Shown here piece after piece: positions 50,761-60,415 of a stretch of DNA of 64,000 bases (positions are counted from its first letter, which is position 1; each line of letters starts with the position of its first letter). The DNA comes from Acidovorax sp. A79. GTDB lineage: Bacteria > Pseudomonadota > Gammaproteobacteria > Burkholderiales > Burkholderiaceae_C. The translations under genes were made by a program, and so were the position numbers. Where the stretch lies: NCBI RefSeq assembly GCF_041154505.1, contig NZ_AP028672.1, positions 1,315,001-1,379,000 on the forward strand, given 5' to 3'. The notes under the pieces were generated by a model. It did not search any database. It worked only from the letters and a program-made list of their open reading frames with translations, and was not told the origin of the DNA.

Positions 50761-51774
50761 TCAGGCAGGAGAAGGCACAAAGCCGGCCAGTTCGGACGGC
50801 AGCTCGGCATGGAGCGCCACGCGCTCGCCCGAGGCGGGATGGTTGAACTGTAACCGCCAGGCATGCAGGAACATGCGCTTCATGCCCAGCTTCTGCAGCC
50901 GCTTGTTGAGGTCGAAATCCCCGTACTTGTCGTCCCCCACGATGGCATGCCCCTGGCTGGCCAGGTGCACGCGGATCTGGTGGGTGCGGCCGGTCTTGAT
51001 GGTCACCTCCAGCAGCGACATGGCGGGCAGCCCCTGCGCGGGGCGCGGGGGCACCGAGCTGCGCACCTTGACGAGCGTGACGGAGCGCATGCCGTCCGGG
51101 TCGTCGGCCGTGGTCACGCGCACACGGCGCTCCCCGTCGGCCTGCAGGTACTTGTGCAGCGGCAGGTCGATGACCTTCTTGTTGGCGGGCCAGGCACCCG
51201 TGACGAGTGCCAGGTAGGTCTTGCCGGTCTCGCGCTCGCGGAACTGGTCCTGCAGGTGCGTGAGCGCCGAGCGCTTCTTGGCCACCAGCAGGATGCCCGA
51301 GGTCTCGCGGTCCAGCCGGTGCACCAGCTCCAGGAATTTCGCGGCCGGGCGCGCCTGGCGCAACTGCTCGATCACGCCGAAGCTCACGCCGCTGCCGCCG
51401 TGCACCGCCACGCCGGCCGGCTTGTCGATGGCGATGAGGTGCTCGTCTTCGAGCAGGATGGGAAATTCGCGCGCGGGCGCCGGGCGCTCGGCCTTCTCGG
51501 CGACCTTGTCTGAAATTCGAACAGGAGGCAGGCGCACCACGTCCCCTGCTTCCACGCGGGTGTCGGCACTCACGCGGCCTTTGTTGATGCGCACCTCGCC
51601 GCTGCGGATGATGCGGTAGACGTGCGTTTTTGGCACACCTTTCAAGTGGCGTATCAAAAAGTTATCGAGCCGCTGGCCCGCGGAATCGGAATCGACCTCG
51701 ATCAGGCGTGCCGCCGGAGGGCTTGCCGCCGTGGTGCGGTCGGATGGCGGTTTGGCCCCTATAATGTGTTTCAC
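50761..51774 (-). CDS. rluC: 23S rRNA pseudouridine synthase RluC
   Basis: RluC makes pseudouridines 955, 2504 and 2580 of 23S rRNA. The 337-residue protein has an S4 domain (RLDNFLIRHLKGVPKTH) and the RluA-family core with catalytic Asp in ELVHRLDRETSGILL and KTGRTHQIRVHLA. I take the GTG at 51774 (VKHIIGAKPPSDR) as start; the frame is open further but the extra residues are unconserved. rluC divergent from rne is the normal gene pair in proteobacteria. Confidence 0.93.
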   Translation of the reverse strand: MKHIIGAKPPSDRTTAASPPAARLIEVDSDSAGQRLDNFLIRHLKGVPKTHVYRIIRSGEVRINKGRVSADTRVEAGDVVRLPPVRISDKVAEKAERPAPAREFPILLEDEHLIAIDKPAGVAVHGGSGVSFGVIEQLRQARPAAKFLELVHRLDRETSGILLVAKKRSALTHLQDQFRERETGKTYLALVTGAWPANKKVIDLPLHKYLQADGERRVRVTTADDPDGMRSVTLVKVRSSVPPRPAQGLPAMSLLEVTIKTGRTHQIRVHLASQGHAIVGDDKYGDFDLNKRLQKLGMKRMFLHAWRLQFNHPASGERVALHAELPSELAGFVPSPA

Positions 51775-52372
51775 CTGCGCGTTGCTGTGTAAGTGGTTGA
51801 TTTGTCTGGAGTTTAGTCCACGCAACCCTTTCCCTCGTGCAGGAAGGTCGATGCCAGCGGGCGTCGTGCACGCAGATTGCAGGCCAGATGCCTGCGGTGG
51901 CCTGCGCTTCGTTCGGCGGGCTGACAGATTGAAACACTGATACGGAATCCCCAAGCTGGCAGACGCACCCTACCCGGGAGCAGCCTGCCAGCGGATCGAA
52001 GCGAGCATGTGGTTGTTGATGGCATGGATGGTGACCTTGTGGCGGTGGCTGTTGCCCCCGGCCGCACACGCACATTCCGCCCCAGCGCCCGTCCTGCAAG
52101 CGCAACACGCTACTATTTTGGTAGCAAAACTGCGCCACTCTCACTCGCCCCCATCCACGCGCCCCTGCCTTTTCCTGCCGCGCTAGCGCTCGGCAGACCC
52201 TTGGCATTCCCGGCAATTCCCTTCGTTTCGATGCGTCAGTCCAGGCATTCACAGCTCCTGTAGAGCTTGTTGTATTGGTTTGGAAACTGTGGGCGGCAGC
52301 CCGCGCAGCCCTCTCCGTGGGTCACGGTTGGCTGCTCCGCTGCTGTCCGCGAAACACTGAAGGAATCGCATC
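51775..52372 (+). other. 598-bp divergent rluC-rne region, long rne leader
   Basis: No gene is convincing here. TATAAT at 51760-51765, inside the rluC start region, is a candidate -10 box for rne, though I see no matching -35. A degenerate family repeat occurs at 52085-52125. Long 5' leaders are known to mediate rne autoregulation in E. coli; this one is long enough but its structure was not computed. Confidence 0.5.
52085..52125 (-). repeat. Degenerate family repeat in the rne leader
   Basis: On the minus strand it reads GCTACCAAAATAGTAGC, then GTGTTGCGCTTG, loop, GGGCGCTGGG. The order of both hairpin arms matches the family, with changes in the conserved AGCGCTT/AAGCGCT core. Confidence 0.5.
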
Positions 52373-55300
52373 ATGAAGCGGATGCTCATCAACGCCACGC
52401 AGCCTGAAGAACGGCGCCTGGCCATCGTCGACGGACAGAAGCTCCTCGACTACGAAATCGAAATCGAGGGGCGCGAACAGCGCAAGGGCAACATCTACAA
52501 GGCCGTCGTCACGCGCGTCGAGCCTTCGCTGGAGGCCTGCTTCGTCGACTACGGCGAAGACCGCCACGGCTTCCTGCCGTTCAAGGAAATCTCGCGCAGC
52601 TACTTCACCCCCGGTGTCTCGCCCAGCCAGGCGCGCATCAATGAAGTGATCCGCGAGGGCCAGGAGTTGCTGGTCCAGGTCGAAAAGGAAGAGCGCGGCA
52701 ATAAGGGCGCGGCCCTGACCACCTTCGTCTCGCTGGCCGGCCGCTACGTGGTGCTGATGCCCAACAACCCCCGTGGCGGTGGCGTCTCGCGCCGCATCGA
52801 GGGCGAGGACCGCGCCGAGCTCAAGGAGGCGATGGACCAGCTGGAATACCCCAACGGCATGTCCATCATCGCGCGCACCGCCGGCATCGGCCGCACCGCG
52901 CCCGAGCTGCAGTGGGACCTGAACTACCTGCTCAAGCTGTGGAACGCCATCGACGGCGCCGCCAAGGGCGGCAAGGGCGCCTTCCTGATCTATCAGGAAT
53001 CGAGCCTCGTCATCCGCGCGATCCGCGACTACTTCAACAACGACATCGGTGACATCCTCATCGATACCGACGACATCTACGAACAGGCGCAGCAGTTCAT
53101 GGCGCACGTCATGCCCGAGCATGCCGCCCGCGTGAAGCGCTACCGCGACGACGCCGCCCTGTTCAGCCGCTTCCAGATCGAGCACCAGATCGAATCGGCC
53201 TACGCCCGCACCGTGCAACTGCCCTCGGGCGGCGCCATCGTGATCGACCACACCGAAGCGCTGGTCAGCGTGGACGTGAACTCGGCCCGCGCCATCAAGG
53301 GCGGCGACATCGAGGAAACCGCCACCCGCACCAACCTGGAAGCCGCCGACGAAGTGGCGCGCCAGATGCGCCTGCGCGACCTGGGCGGCCTGATCGTGAT
53401 CGACTTCATCGACATGGAGGAGAGCAAGAACCGCCGCGAAGTGGAAAACCGCCTGCGCGACGCGCTGCGCCAGGACCGCGCCCGCGTGCAGTTCGGCACC
53501 ATCAGCAAGTTCGGCCTCATGGAGATGAGCCGCCAGCGCCTGAAGCCCGCCTTGAGCGAAGGCTCGTCCATCCCCTGCCCGCGCTGCGGCGGCTCGGGCC
53601 ATATCCGCGACACCGAATCTTCGGCCCTGCAGATCCTGCGCATCATCCAGGAAGAGTCCATGAAGGACAACACGGCCGCCGTGCACTGCCAGGTGCCGGT
53701 GGAAGTGGCCTCGTTCCTGCTCAACGAAAAGCGCACCGAGATCGCCAAGATCGAGCTCAAGCAGCGCGTGGCCGTGCTGATGGTGCCCAACAAGACGCTG
53801 GAAACCCCCAACTACCGCCTGGAACGCCTCAAGCACGACGATCCGCGCCTGGACCACATCGAAGCCAGCTACAAGCTCGCCGAAGAAGTGGAAGACCCCA
53901 CCGCCGTGACGCGCCGCTCGCAAGAGCCCACCAACAAGCAGACCCCGGTGATCAAGGGCGTGCTGCCCGATGCACCCGCCCCCGTGGCCGAGCCCCGCCC
54001 CGAAGGCGCGGCCCGCCCACCCCGCGCCGGCCAGCGCCCCGCTGCCGCGCCCGCGGCACCCGCCCAGGCCCCCGTGGCTGCGCCAGCGCCCGCTGCCGCC
54101 GCCGCGCCGCAGGAGCAAGGCTTCTTTTCCTGGCTCAAGAGCCTGTTCGGCTTTGGCGATGCACCGGCAGCCCCCGCACCGGTGGCAGCAGCCCCTGCCC
54201 CCGCCGCCACACCTGAAACCACGGGCCGCGGCGAGCCCCGCCGCGATGGCCGCAACGGCGAAGGCCGTGGCCGCCGTGGTGGCCGCGATGGCAACCGGGA
54301 AGGCCAACGCGAAGGCGGCCGTGATGGCGGCAACCGCGAAGGCGCCAGCGAAGGCCGCGGCCGCCGTGGCGAGCGCTCGGCCGAAGGCCGCGCTCCGCGC
54401 GACGCCGAGGGCCGTCCACCCCGCGACACCGACCGCCGCCCCGAAGGCGAAGCCCGCGAGGGACGCGAAGGCCGCAACGGCCGTGACGGTGGCCGTGGCC
54501 GCCGCGACGCCGAGCCCCGCAACCAGGCCGCCGGCCTGAACGGCGACAACACCGCTGCCGCGCAGGCGCAGGTGGAAGGTCCGAACGGCAACAGCGCGGA
54601 AGCGGGCCAGCAGCCGCGCGGCGAGCGCGGTCCGCGCCGTGACCGTGGCGAAGGCTCCGGCCGCCGCGAACGTGGAGACCGTGCAGAGCGCGGCGAACGC
54701 ACGCCCCGTGCTGTCGAAGCGCAGGAGAGCACCGCGCCGGCCGCGGGCGACTTCGTCGACACCGCCCCGCTGGCATCGCTGCCCGACCTGGACCTGTCCG
54801 GCAACGACGTGGCCGCGGGCAATGGCGCCCCGGCCAGCGAAGAGCAGCAGCGCCGCGAGCGCCGCTCGCGCGACCGCTACGGCCGTGACCGCCGCGAACG
54901 CGGCGAGCGAGGTCCTCGTGACAGCGCCGAGACCACGGCAGCGGCACCGGCGATGCTGGACTTCGATCCCACCGCCGTCGCCGCACCCCAGGCCGAACCG
55001 GCGCCGGAACAGGATGAGGCTCCACGCCGCAGCTACTTCAGCGCCCCCGCCGCACCGGTAGAGGCCCCCGTGGCCGAGGCTCCGGCTGCCGCCCCGGTGG
55101 CGGTTGCAGCGCCAGCGCCCGTGGCTGGTCCGGTGGCCGCCACGGCCCCTGCTGCCACGGCACCCGTGGCGCCCCCGGCCGCACCCGTTGCCGCGCCCGC
55201 GCCAGCCCCGGTGGCGGTTGCTGCTGCGGCGGCTGCCGCCAACGGCATGCCCCGTGTCCAGTCCTTCACGCTGCCGGTCGACGAGCTCCAGCAGGTTGCC

Positions 55301-55507
55301 GCCTCGTCGGGGCTGCAATGGGTGAACTCGGACGCGGGCAAGATCGCCGCCGTGCAGGCGGCGATCGCCGCCGAACCGCAACCCATCCGCGTTCCACGCG
55401 AACGGCCGCCCGCGGTCGTGCTGGACGAAGGCCCGCTGGTGCTGGTGGAAACCCGCCGCGACCTGTCGGCGATGACCCTGCCTTTCGAGCAGCCGCCGGC
55501 GGCCTGA
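52373..55507 (+). CDS. rne: Ribonuclease E
   Basis: RNase E is the main mRNA-decay and tRNA/rRNA-processing endonuclease and degradosome scaffold. It is 1044 residues. The catalytic half has an S1 domain (about 35-125), metal-binding Asp301 ([14 protein letters not shown]) and Asp344 ([11 protein letters not shown]), and the Zn-link Cys402/Cys405 in CPRCGG. The other half is a low-complexity scaffold: [13 protein letters not shown] at about 583-595 looks like the membrane-binding amphipathic helix (segment A). It is followed by Arg/Gly/Glu-rich RNA-binding tracts, an Ala/Pro run, and a conserved tail with [20 protein letters not shown]. The ATG at 52373 has GAAGGAA upstream. Confidence 0.97.
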   Translation: MKRMLINATQPEERRLAIVDGQKLLDYEIEIEGREQRKGNIYKAVVTRVEPSLEACFVDYGEDRHGFLPFKEISRSYFTPGVSPSQARINEVIREGQELLVQVEKEERGNKGAALTTFVSLAGRYVVLMPNNPRGGGVSRRIEGEDRAELKEAMDQLEYPNGMSIIARTAGIGRTAPELQWDLNYLLKLWNAIDGAAKGGKGAFLIYQESSLVIRAIRDYFNNDIGDILIDTDDIYEQAQQFMAHVMPEHAARVKRYRDDAALFSRFQIEHQIESAYARTVQLPSGGAIVIDHTEALVSVDVNSARAIKGGDIEETATRTNLEAADEVARQMRLRDLGGLIVIDFIDMEESKNRREVENRLRDALRQDRARVQFGTISKFGLMEMSRQRLKPALSEGSSIPCPRCGGSGHIRDTESSALQILRIIQEESMKDNTAAVHCQVPVEVASFLLNEKRTEIAKIELKQRVAVLMVPNKTLETPNYRLERLKHDDPRLDHIEASYKLAEEVEDPTAVTRRSQEPTNKQTPVIKGVLPDAPAPVAEPRPEGAARPPRAGQRPAAAPAAPAQAPVAAPAPAAAAAPQEQGFFSWLKSLFGFGDAPAAPAPVAAAPAPAATPETTGRGEPRRDGRNGEGRGRRGGRDGNREGQREGGRDGGNREGASEGRGRRGERSAEGRAPRDAEGRPPRDTDRRPEGEAREGREGRNGRDGGRGRRDAEPRNQAAGLNGDNTAAAQAQVEGPNGNSAEAGQQPRGERGPRRDRGEGSGRRERGDRAERGERTPRAVEAQESTAPAAGDFVDTAPLASLPDLDLSGNDVAAGNGAPASEEQQRRERRSRDRYGRDRRERGERGPRDSAETTAAAPAMLDFDPTAVAAPQAEPAPEQDEAPRRSYFSAPAAPVEAPVAEAPAAAPVAVAAPAPVAGPVAATAPAATAPVAPPAAPVAAPAPAPVAVAAAAAAANGMPRVQSFTLPVDELQQVAASSGLQWVNSDAGKIAAVQAAIAAEPQPIRVPRERPPAVVLDEGPLVLVETRRDLSAMTLPFEQPPAA

Positions 55508-55531
55508 TCCACCGGCTGCGGCCCTGAAAAC

Positions 55532-55558
55532 AAGAAGGCGGCCCAGGGCCGCCTTCTT
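55532..55558 (+). terminator. Rho-independent terminator after rne
   Basis: AAGAAGGCGGCCC pairs with GGGCCGCCTTCTT around a 1-2 nt loop, followed by GCTTTG. It begins 25 nt after the rne stop. The stem is long and nearly perfect; the U-tract is short. Confidence 0.75.
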
Positions 55559-55694
55559 GCTTTGGGGGCCCTGAACAACGCCTTGGCGCTGCGGCGGCCC
55601 TGCAGCAGGTACCATTTTGGCCGCTGCCGGCATTCCGGCCTCGCTCCACCCAGCCTTCCCCCTTCCGAGCCCCACGGACCACCCGGACTCCCAC

Positions 55695-56480
55695 ATGCTG
55701 TTCCTGCTGTCCCCTGCCAAATCCCTTGACTACGACACCCCCCTGCCCGAGGGGCTGCCCCATTCCACGCCCCAGTTCGTGCCACAGTCCACGGCCCTGA
55801 TCGAGGTGCTGCGCACCCAGTCCCCCCAGGACATCGCCTCGCTCATGGACCTGAGCGACAAGCTGGCCGCGCTCAACGTGGCGCGCTACCAGGCCTGGCG
55901 CCCCCGCTTCACCGCCGCCAACTCGCGCCAGGCGCTGCTGGCCTTCAACGGCGACGTGTACGAAGGCCTGCAGGCGCGCGCGCTCACCGCCGACGACCTG
56001 GACTGGGCCCAGCGCCACGTGGCGATCCTGAGCGGCCTGTACGGCGTGCTGCGCCCGCTCGACCGCATGCAGCCCTACCGGCTGGAGATGGGCACGCGCC
56101 TGGCCACGGCCGCGGGCAGCAACCTGTACCAGTTCTGGGGCAGCCAGATCGCCGAGCACCTCAACACCCGGCTGCGCGCCGACACCACGCCCGTCGTGGT
56201 CAACCTGGCGTCGCAGGAGTATTTCAAGGCCGTGGACCGCAAGGCGCTCAAGGCACGCGTGGTCGAATGCGTGTTCGAGGACTGGAAAGGCGGCGGCTAC
56301 AAGATCATCAGCTTCCACGCCAAGCGCGCGCGCGGCCTCATGGCCCGCCATGCCGTCACGCACCGCCTTGCCACACCCCGCCAGCTGGAAGGGTTTGATC
56401 TGGACGGCTATGCCTTTGCCCCGGCATCATCCGGGCCCGAGCGCCTGGTATTCCGGCGCAAGGCAGCACCCGCCCCGTAA
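55695..56480 (+). CDS. yaaA: Peroxide stress protein YaaA (DUF328/UPF0246)
   Basis: YaaA limits free iron and Fenton damage under peroxide stress in E. coli and has a DNA-binding fold. The 261-residue protein starts MLFLLSPAKSLDYDTP and has LSGLYGVLRPLDRMQPYRLEMGT and VNLASQEYFKAVD, all family blocks. The ATG at 55695 is the conserved start. It stands between rne and a prolyl hydroxylase gene, same strand. Confidence 0.93.
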   Translation: MLFLLSPAKSLDYDTPLPEGLPHSTPQFVPQSTALIEVLRTQSPQDIASLMDLSDKLAALNVARYQAWRPRFTAANSRQALLAFNGDVYEGLQARALTADDLDWAQRHVAILSGLYGVLRPLDRMQPYRLEMGTRLATAAGSNLYQFWGSQIAEHLNTRLRADTTPVVVNLASQEYFKAVDRKALKARVVECVFEDWKGGGYKIISFHAKRARGLMARHAVTHRLATPRQLEGFDLDGYAFAPASSGPERLVFRRKAAPAP

Positions 56481-56515
56481 CCCCGAAAGAAACCTGCTTA
56501 CGTTGAAGGACCGCC

Positions 56516-57427
56516 ATGACATCGCGTTCTGAACAGCACCCGGACAGCACCACGGCAACCCACCAGGACCGCGGTGCCGCGCGGCAGGCCATCACGTCCG
56601 AGCTGCGCCGCTGGATCATCGAGCAGGCCCAGGCAGGCTATGCCGCGCCCGTGGTGCTGCAGTCCATGCGCGATGCGGGCTGGGATGAGGACGTGGCCGC
56701 CGATGCGCTGGAGATCACGCTGCAGGACCACCTCAACGAACTGGCCGTGCAGCAGGGCCAGCCACCCGCCGTGGCGGTGCCCGAGCCGCGGCTGGACGAA
56801 TCCCCCGCGCAGCTTGAGGCCGGCGACCGCAGCGTGAACGTGCTGCTGGCGATCGCCCAGCCGCGCATCGTGGTGTTCGGCAACCTGCTGTCGCCCGAAG
56901 AATGCGATGCGCTGATCGCCGCCGCCGCGCCGCGCATGGCGCGCTCGCTCACCGTGGCCACCAAGACGGGGGGCGAGGAAGTCAACGACGACCGCACGAG
57001 CGACGGCATGTTCTTCCAGCGCGGCGAAAGCCCGCTGCTGCAGCGCATCGAGGAGCGCATCGCCCGCCTGCTGAACTGGCCCATCGAGAACGGCGAGGGC
57101 CTGCAGGTGCTGCACTACCGCCCCGGTGCCGAATACAAGCCGCACTACGACTACTTCGACCCCGCCGAGCCGGGCACGCCCACCATCGTCAAGCGCGGCG
57201 GCCAGCGTGTGGGCACGCTCGTGATGTACCTGAACACGCCCGAGAAAGGCGGCGGCACCACCTTCCCCGATGTGCATGTGGAAGTGGCGCCGCAGCGCGG
57301 CAATGCCGTGTTCTTCAGCTACGAGCGCCCGCACCCGTCCACGCGCACCCTGCATGGCGGCGCCCCGGTGATCGCCGGCGAAAAATGGATCGCCACCAAG
57401 TGGCTGCGCGAGCGGGAATTCAAATAA
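56516..57427 (+). CDS. Prolyl 4-hydroxylase-like 2-oxoglutarate/Fe(II) oxygenase
   Basis: The 303-residue protein has a helical N-terminal part (about 1-105, with WIIEQAQAGYAAPVVLQSM) and a C-terminal P4H domain. The iron ligands are in the HxD motif YKPHYDYFDP and the distal His in RTLHGGAPV, with 2OG-binding Lys in GEKWIATKW. The target protein is unknown; bacterial relatives hydroxylate EF-Tu or small proteins. AAGGA before the ATG at 56516 is a good ribosome binding site. It follows yaaA after 35 nt. Confidence 0.9.
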   Translation: MTSRSEQHPDSTTATHQDRGAARQAITSELRRWIIEQAQAGYAAPVVLQSMRDAGWDEDVAADALEITLQDHLNELAVQQGQPPAVAVPEPRLDESPAQLEAGDRSVNVLLAIAQPRIVVFGNLLSPEECDALIAAAAPRMARSLTVATKTGGEEVNDDRTSDGMFFQRGESPLLQRIEERIARLLNWPIENGEGLQVLHYRPGAEYKPHYDYFDPAEPGTPTIVKRGGQRVGTLVMYLNTPEKGGGTTFPDVHVEVAPQRGNAVFFSYERPHPSTRTLHGGAPVIAGEKWIATKWLREREFK

Positions 57428-57431
57428 AAAC

Positions 57432-57481
57432 AGGCCCTGGCGCTTATCCACATTGCGCTACAAGCTATCAATTTAATAGTA
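57432..57481 (-). repeat. Dispersed family repeat between the P4H gene and queF
   Basis: Read on the minus strand: ACTATTAAATTGATAGCTTG, then TAGCGCAATG, loop, AAGCGCCAGGGCC. It fills nearly the whole 57-nt gap, ending 4 nt before the queF start codon, so its hairpins would lie in the queF ribosome binding region. Confidence 0.8.
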
Positions 57482-57484
57482 TCC

Positions 57485-58330
57485 ATGAACACCCCGGAAC
57501 AATCCCAACTCGGCAAGGCGTCGGCCTACATCGACCAGTACGACGCCTCTTTGCTGTTCCCCATCCCCCGCGCGGGCAAGCGGGCCGAGATCGGTGTCAC
57601 CGGCGCCGCGCCGTTCTTCGGCGCCGACCTGTGGACGGCGTTCGAGCTGTCGTGGCTCAACCAGCGCGGCAAGCCGCAGGTGGCGCTGGCGCACATCACC
57701 GTGCCGTGCGAGACCCCCAACATCGTGGAGAGCAAGTCGTTCAAGCTCTACCTCAACAGCTTCAACAACACCCGATTCACGGATGCGGCCGAGGTGCAGG
57801 CCCGCGTCCGTGCCGACATCAGCGAGGCCGTGTGGCGCGGCGCGGAGCACCCGGCCACCGTGGGCGTGCGGCTCCTCAGCCCCGAACTGTTCGACCAGGA
57901 GCCCGTGCACGAACTCGACGGCCTGAGCCTCGATCGGCTGGACGTGGAATGCACGCAGTACCAGCCCGCGCCCGAGCTGCTGACGGCCGTGTTTGGCGAG
58001 GCCCCCGTGTCCGAAGTGCTCACCAGCAACCTGCTCAAGAGCAACTGCCTGGTGACGGGCCAGCCCGACTGGGGCAGCGTGCAGATCAGCTACAGCGGCC
58101 CGCAGATCAACCAGGAAGGCCTGCTGCAGTACCTGGTGAGCTTTCGCAACCACAACGAATTCCACGAGCAGTGCGTGGAGCGCATCTTCATGGACGTGTG
58201 GACCCGCTGCAAACCCATCAAGCTCACCGTGTATGCGCGCTACACGCGCCGGGGCGGCCTGGACATCAACCCGCTGCGCACCAGCCACCCGCAGGGCCTG
58301 CCGCACAACGTGCGCACCGCCCGCCAGTAA
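57485..58330 (+). CDS. queF: NADPH-dependent 7-cyano-7-deazaguanine reductase
   Basis: QueF reduces preQ0 to preQ1 in queuosine biosynthesis. The 281-residue long-form (YqcD-type) enzyme has the QueF motif [17 protein letters not shown], the nucleophile Cys188 and Asp195 in [13 protein letters not shown], and [17 protein letters not shown]. No Shine-Dalgarno is obvious because the family repeat runs up to 4 nt before the ATG. No preQ1 riboswitch is visible in the short upstream gap. Confidence 0.96.
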   Translation: MNTPEQSQLGKASAYIDQYDASLLFPIPRAGKRAEIGVTGAAPFFGADLWTAFELSWLNQRGKPQVALAHITVPCETPNIVESKSFKLYLNSFNNTRFTDAAEVQARVRADISEAVWRGAEHPATVGVRLLSPELFDQEPVHELDGLSLDRLDVECTQYQPAPELLTAVFGEAPVSEVLTSNLLKSNCLVTGQPDWGSVQISYSGPQINQEGLLQYLVSFRNHNEFHEQCVERIFMDVWTRCKPIKLTVYARYTRRGGLDINPLRTSHPQGLPHNVRTARQ

Positions 58331-58347
58331 GGCCCTCCAAAGATCCG

Positions 58348-58614
58348 CTAACCGCGCGCGTCAATCCAGTCGCACCGCAGGGTGTGGCGCGCATGCGCGC
58401 GGGTGCGCCAGGTCACATACAGGCTGGGCAGAAAGATGGCGACCAGGCACACCGGCGCGGTCCAGGGCTCGCCAAAGGCGCAGATGGGAAACCAGCCCAC
58501 CCACCCCAGCATCCAGATCGTCAGCACCAGGTCCCAGAGGTGGTACTCCAGCGGGTGCTCGGCCTTGTGCGCGACATGCCACTGCTTGATGCGTTGCAGC
58601 TCGTTCAGGGTCAT
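58348..58614 (-). CDS. Small two-helix membrane protein of unknown function
   Basis: The 88-residue protein has a polar amphipathic start (MTLNELQRIKQWHVAHK), two predicted helices (about 28-47, LVLTIWMLGWVGWFPICAFG, and 52-69) and a basic tail with WRTRAHARHTLRCDW. The ATG at 58614 has GGGAGG upstream (minus strand), a strong ribosome binding site that supports translation. I recognise no family. It is convergent with queF. Confidence 0.65.
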   Translation of the reverse strand: MTLNELQRIKQWHVAHKAEHPLEYHLWDLVLTIWMLGWVGWFPICAFGEPWTAPVCLVAIFLPSLYVTWRTRAHARHTLRCDWIDARG

Positions 58615-58704
58615 GGGAACCTCCCGGAAAACGGGAAATTCACTGTAAGTTACGAGTAAGAATTCGTCAAGAAATACCGCGCGCCCCGCCACGGCGCAGG
58701 GCCG

Positions 58705-60264
58705 CTAGCCCAGACGAAACACATCCACGGACCGGCCCAGCGACAGGGCGCTTTCCTTGAGGCCCTGGGCCGATGCCGCCGACTGCTCCACCAGCGCCGC
58801 GTTCTGCTGCGTCACGGTGTCGAGCTGCGTGACAGCCTCGTTGACCTGGGCGATGCCCTGGGACTGCTCCTTGGTCGCGCTGCTGATCTGCTGCACCAGC
58901 GTGCTCACCCGCCCGACGGCGTTGACCACGCCCTGGATGGTGGTGCCCGCATGGTCCATCTGCTGCGCGCCGTTGGCGATCTGGTTCACCGTCGCGCCGA
59001 TCAGGCCGCTGATCTCCTTGGCCGAGCTGGCGCTGCGCTGCGCCAGGGCCCGGACCTCCCCCGCCACCACGGCAAAGCCCCGGCCCTGCTCGCCCGCGCG
59101 GGCCGCCTCCACGGCGGCATTGAGCGCCAGCAGGTTGGTCTGGAAGGCGATGCCCTCGATCACGCCCACGATCTCGCTGATGCGCGTGGACGACTGCTTC
59201 ATCTCCTGCATGGCAGTGCCCACCTCCTGCACGGCCTGGCCGCCGCGCGTGGCGATGTCGCTGCTTTGCGCGCTCTCGTGCGACACCTTGGCGGCGGTGT
59301 CGGCCGTCTGCTGCACGGTGCTGGCCAGCTGCTCCATCGACGCGGCAGTTTCCTCCAGGCTGCTCGCCTGCGATTCGGTGCGTGCCGACAGGTCCAGGCT
59401 GCCGCGCGAAATCTCGGCGGCCGACTGGGTGAAGCTGCGCACTTCGGTGCGCACATCGCCCACCACCGCGCGCAGGTTGACCTGCGTCTGCCGCAGCCGC
59501 TGCATGAGCGCGCCCAATGGCGGTGGATAGTCCACGTGGACCGAGGTGGCCAGATTGCATGCCGAGATGTCGGAGGCGAACCGGGTCGCATCGTGCACGC
59601 CCCGCAGCACGGTGGCCTGGTAGCGCCACAGCGCCCACCCGCTCCCCACCAGCAGCAGCACCAGGCGCGTCACCCAGGCCACGGGGCCCTGCAGCCCCAG
59701 CATGTCGGGCACCAGCGCCAGCAGCAGCAACACCCCAAGCACCAGCGCCATGCGGGGCAGCAACGCCATTTGCGCCATGCGCTGCCGCCAGCCACGCACA
59801 CCGCGGTAGCGCAGGTTGCCGGCGTCCAGGTAGAAACTGCGCGCGCCCGAGGCCGCATCGCGGCGCATCTGCGCATACAGGGCCTCGGCGGCATCGGACT
59901 CCGCCGCGCTGGGCTTGGTGCGCACCGACATGTAGGCGCGGGGCTTGCCCCCCTCCATGATGGGCGTGACATTGGCCCGCACCCAGTAGTGGTCGCCATT
60001 CTTGCGGCGGTTTTTCACCAGCCCCGTCCAGGGCTCCCCCCGGCCGACGGTGCGCCACAAGTCCTTGTAGGCCTCGGCGGGCATGTCGGGGTGGCGGATG
60101 ATGTTGTGGGGCTGGCCGACAAGCTCGTCGTGGCTGTACCCGCTCACGCGCACGAAGGCGGGGTTGCAGTGCGTGATCTCGCCCTTGGTGTTGGTGCTGG
60201 ACACCAGCAGCTCATCGCCGGGGTAGTCGAAATTCTGCTGGGTCACCGGCAGGTTGATGCGCAT
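58705..60264 (-). CDS. aer: Aer-like PAS-domain methyl-accepting chemotaxis protein
   Basis: The 519-residue receptor has an N-terminal PAS domain (about 10-125) with [29 protein letters not shown] and [17 protein letters not shown], the FAD-binding Aer pattern. Two membrane helices follow (about 162-205), with a short HAMP-like region and an MCP signalling domain with the hairpin tip [28 protein letters not shown]. It should sense redox or oxygen and signal through CheA/CheW. The ATG at 60264 has AGGAG upstream. An FNR/Anr-type box lies about 53 nt before it. Confidence 0.92.
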   Translation of the reverse strand: MRINLPVTQQNFDYPGDELLVSSTNTKGEITHCNPAFVRVSGYSHDELVGQPHNIIRHPDMPAEAYKDLWRTVGRGEPWTGLVKNRRKNGDHYWVRANVTPIMEGGKPRAYMSVRTKPSAAESDAAEALYAQMRRDAASGARSFYLDAGNLRYRGVRGWRQRMAQMALLPRMALVLGVLLLLALVPDMLGLQGPVAWVTRLVLLLVGSGWALWRYQATVLRGVHDATRFASDISACNLATSVHVDYPPPLGALMQRLRQTQVNLRAVVGDVRTEVRSFTQSAAEISRGSLDLSARTESQASSLEETAASMEQLASTVQQTADTAAKVSHESAQSSDIATRGGQAVQEVGTAMQEMKQSSTRISEIVGVIEGIAFQTNLLALNAAVEAARAGEQGRGFAVVAGEVRALAQRSASSAKEISGLIGATVNQIANGAQQMDHAGTTIQGVVNAVGRVSTLVQQISSATKEQSQGIAQVNEAVTQLDTVTQQNAALVEQSAASAQGLKESALSLGRSVDVFRLG

Positions 60265-60317
60265 GGAAAGCTCCTGATGGGCCCGCATCGTCGGCAGGCG
60301 GCGCGGTCCGCTACCGC

Positions 60318-60331
60318 TTGATACCGATCAA
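60318..60331. promoter_or_regulatory. FNR/Anr/Dnr-type box upstream of the Aer-like gene
   Basis: TTGATACCGATCAA is a perfect TTGAT-N4-ATCAA palindrome, the consensus for FNR-family regulators. It lies in the 151-nt gap between dinB and the receptor gene, 53 nt upstream of the start codon. Oxygen-responsive control of an aerotaxis receptor is biologically sensible. Confidence 0.65.
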
Positions 60332-60415
60332 GTCTACCTGCCGATCACACCGTCTGGCACCAAAAGAATTGCGGTGGTGCCGCGAGAACGGGCGGCCCCG
60401 GGCGCAGCCTCGGGC

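Noticed and set aside
52322..55720. Minus-strand open frame of 1132 codons over rne
   Set aside because: It is the antisense shadow of a very GC-rich gene. The Ala/Gly/Arg/Val/His-rich translation has no domains, while the plus strand encodes a complete RNase E.
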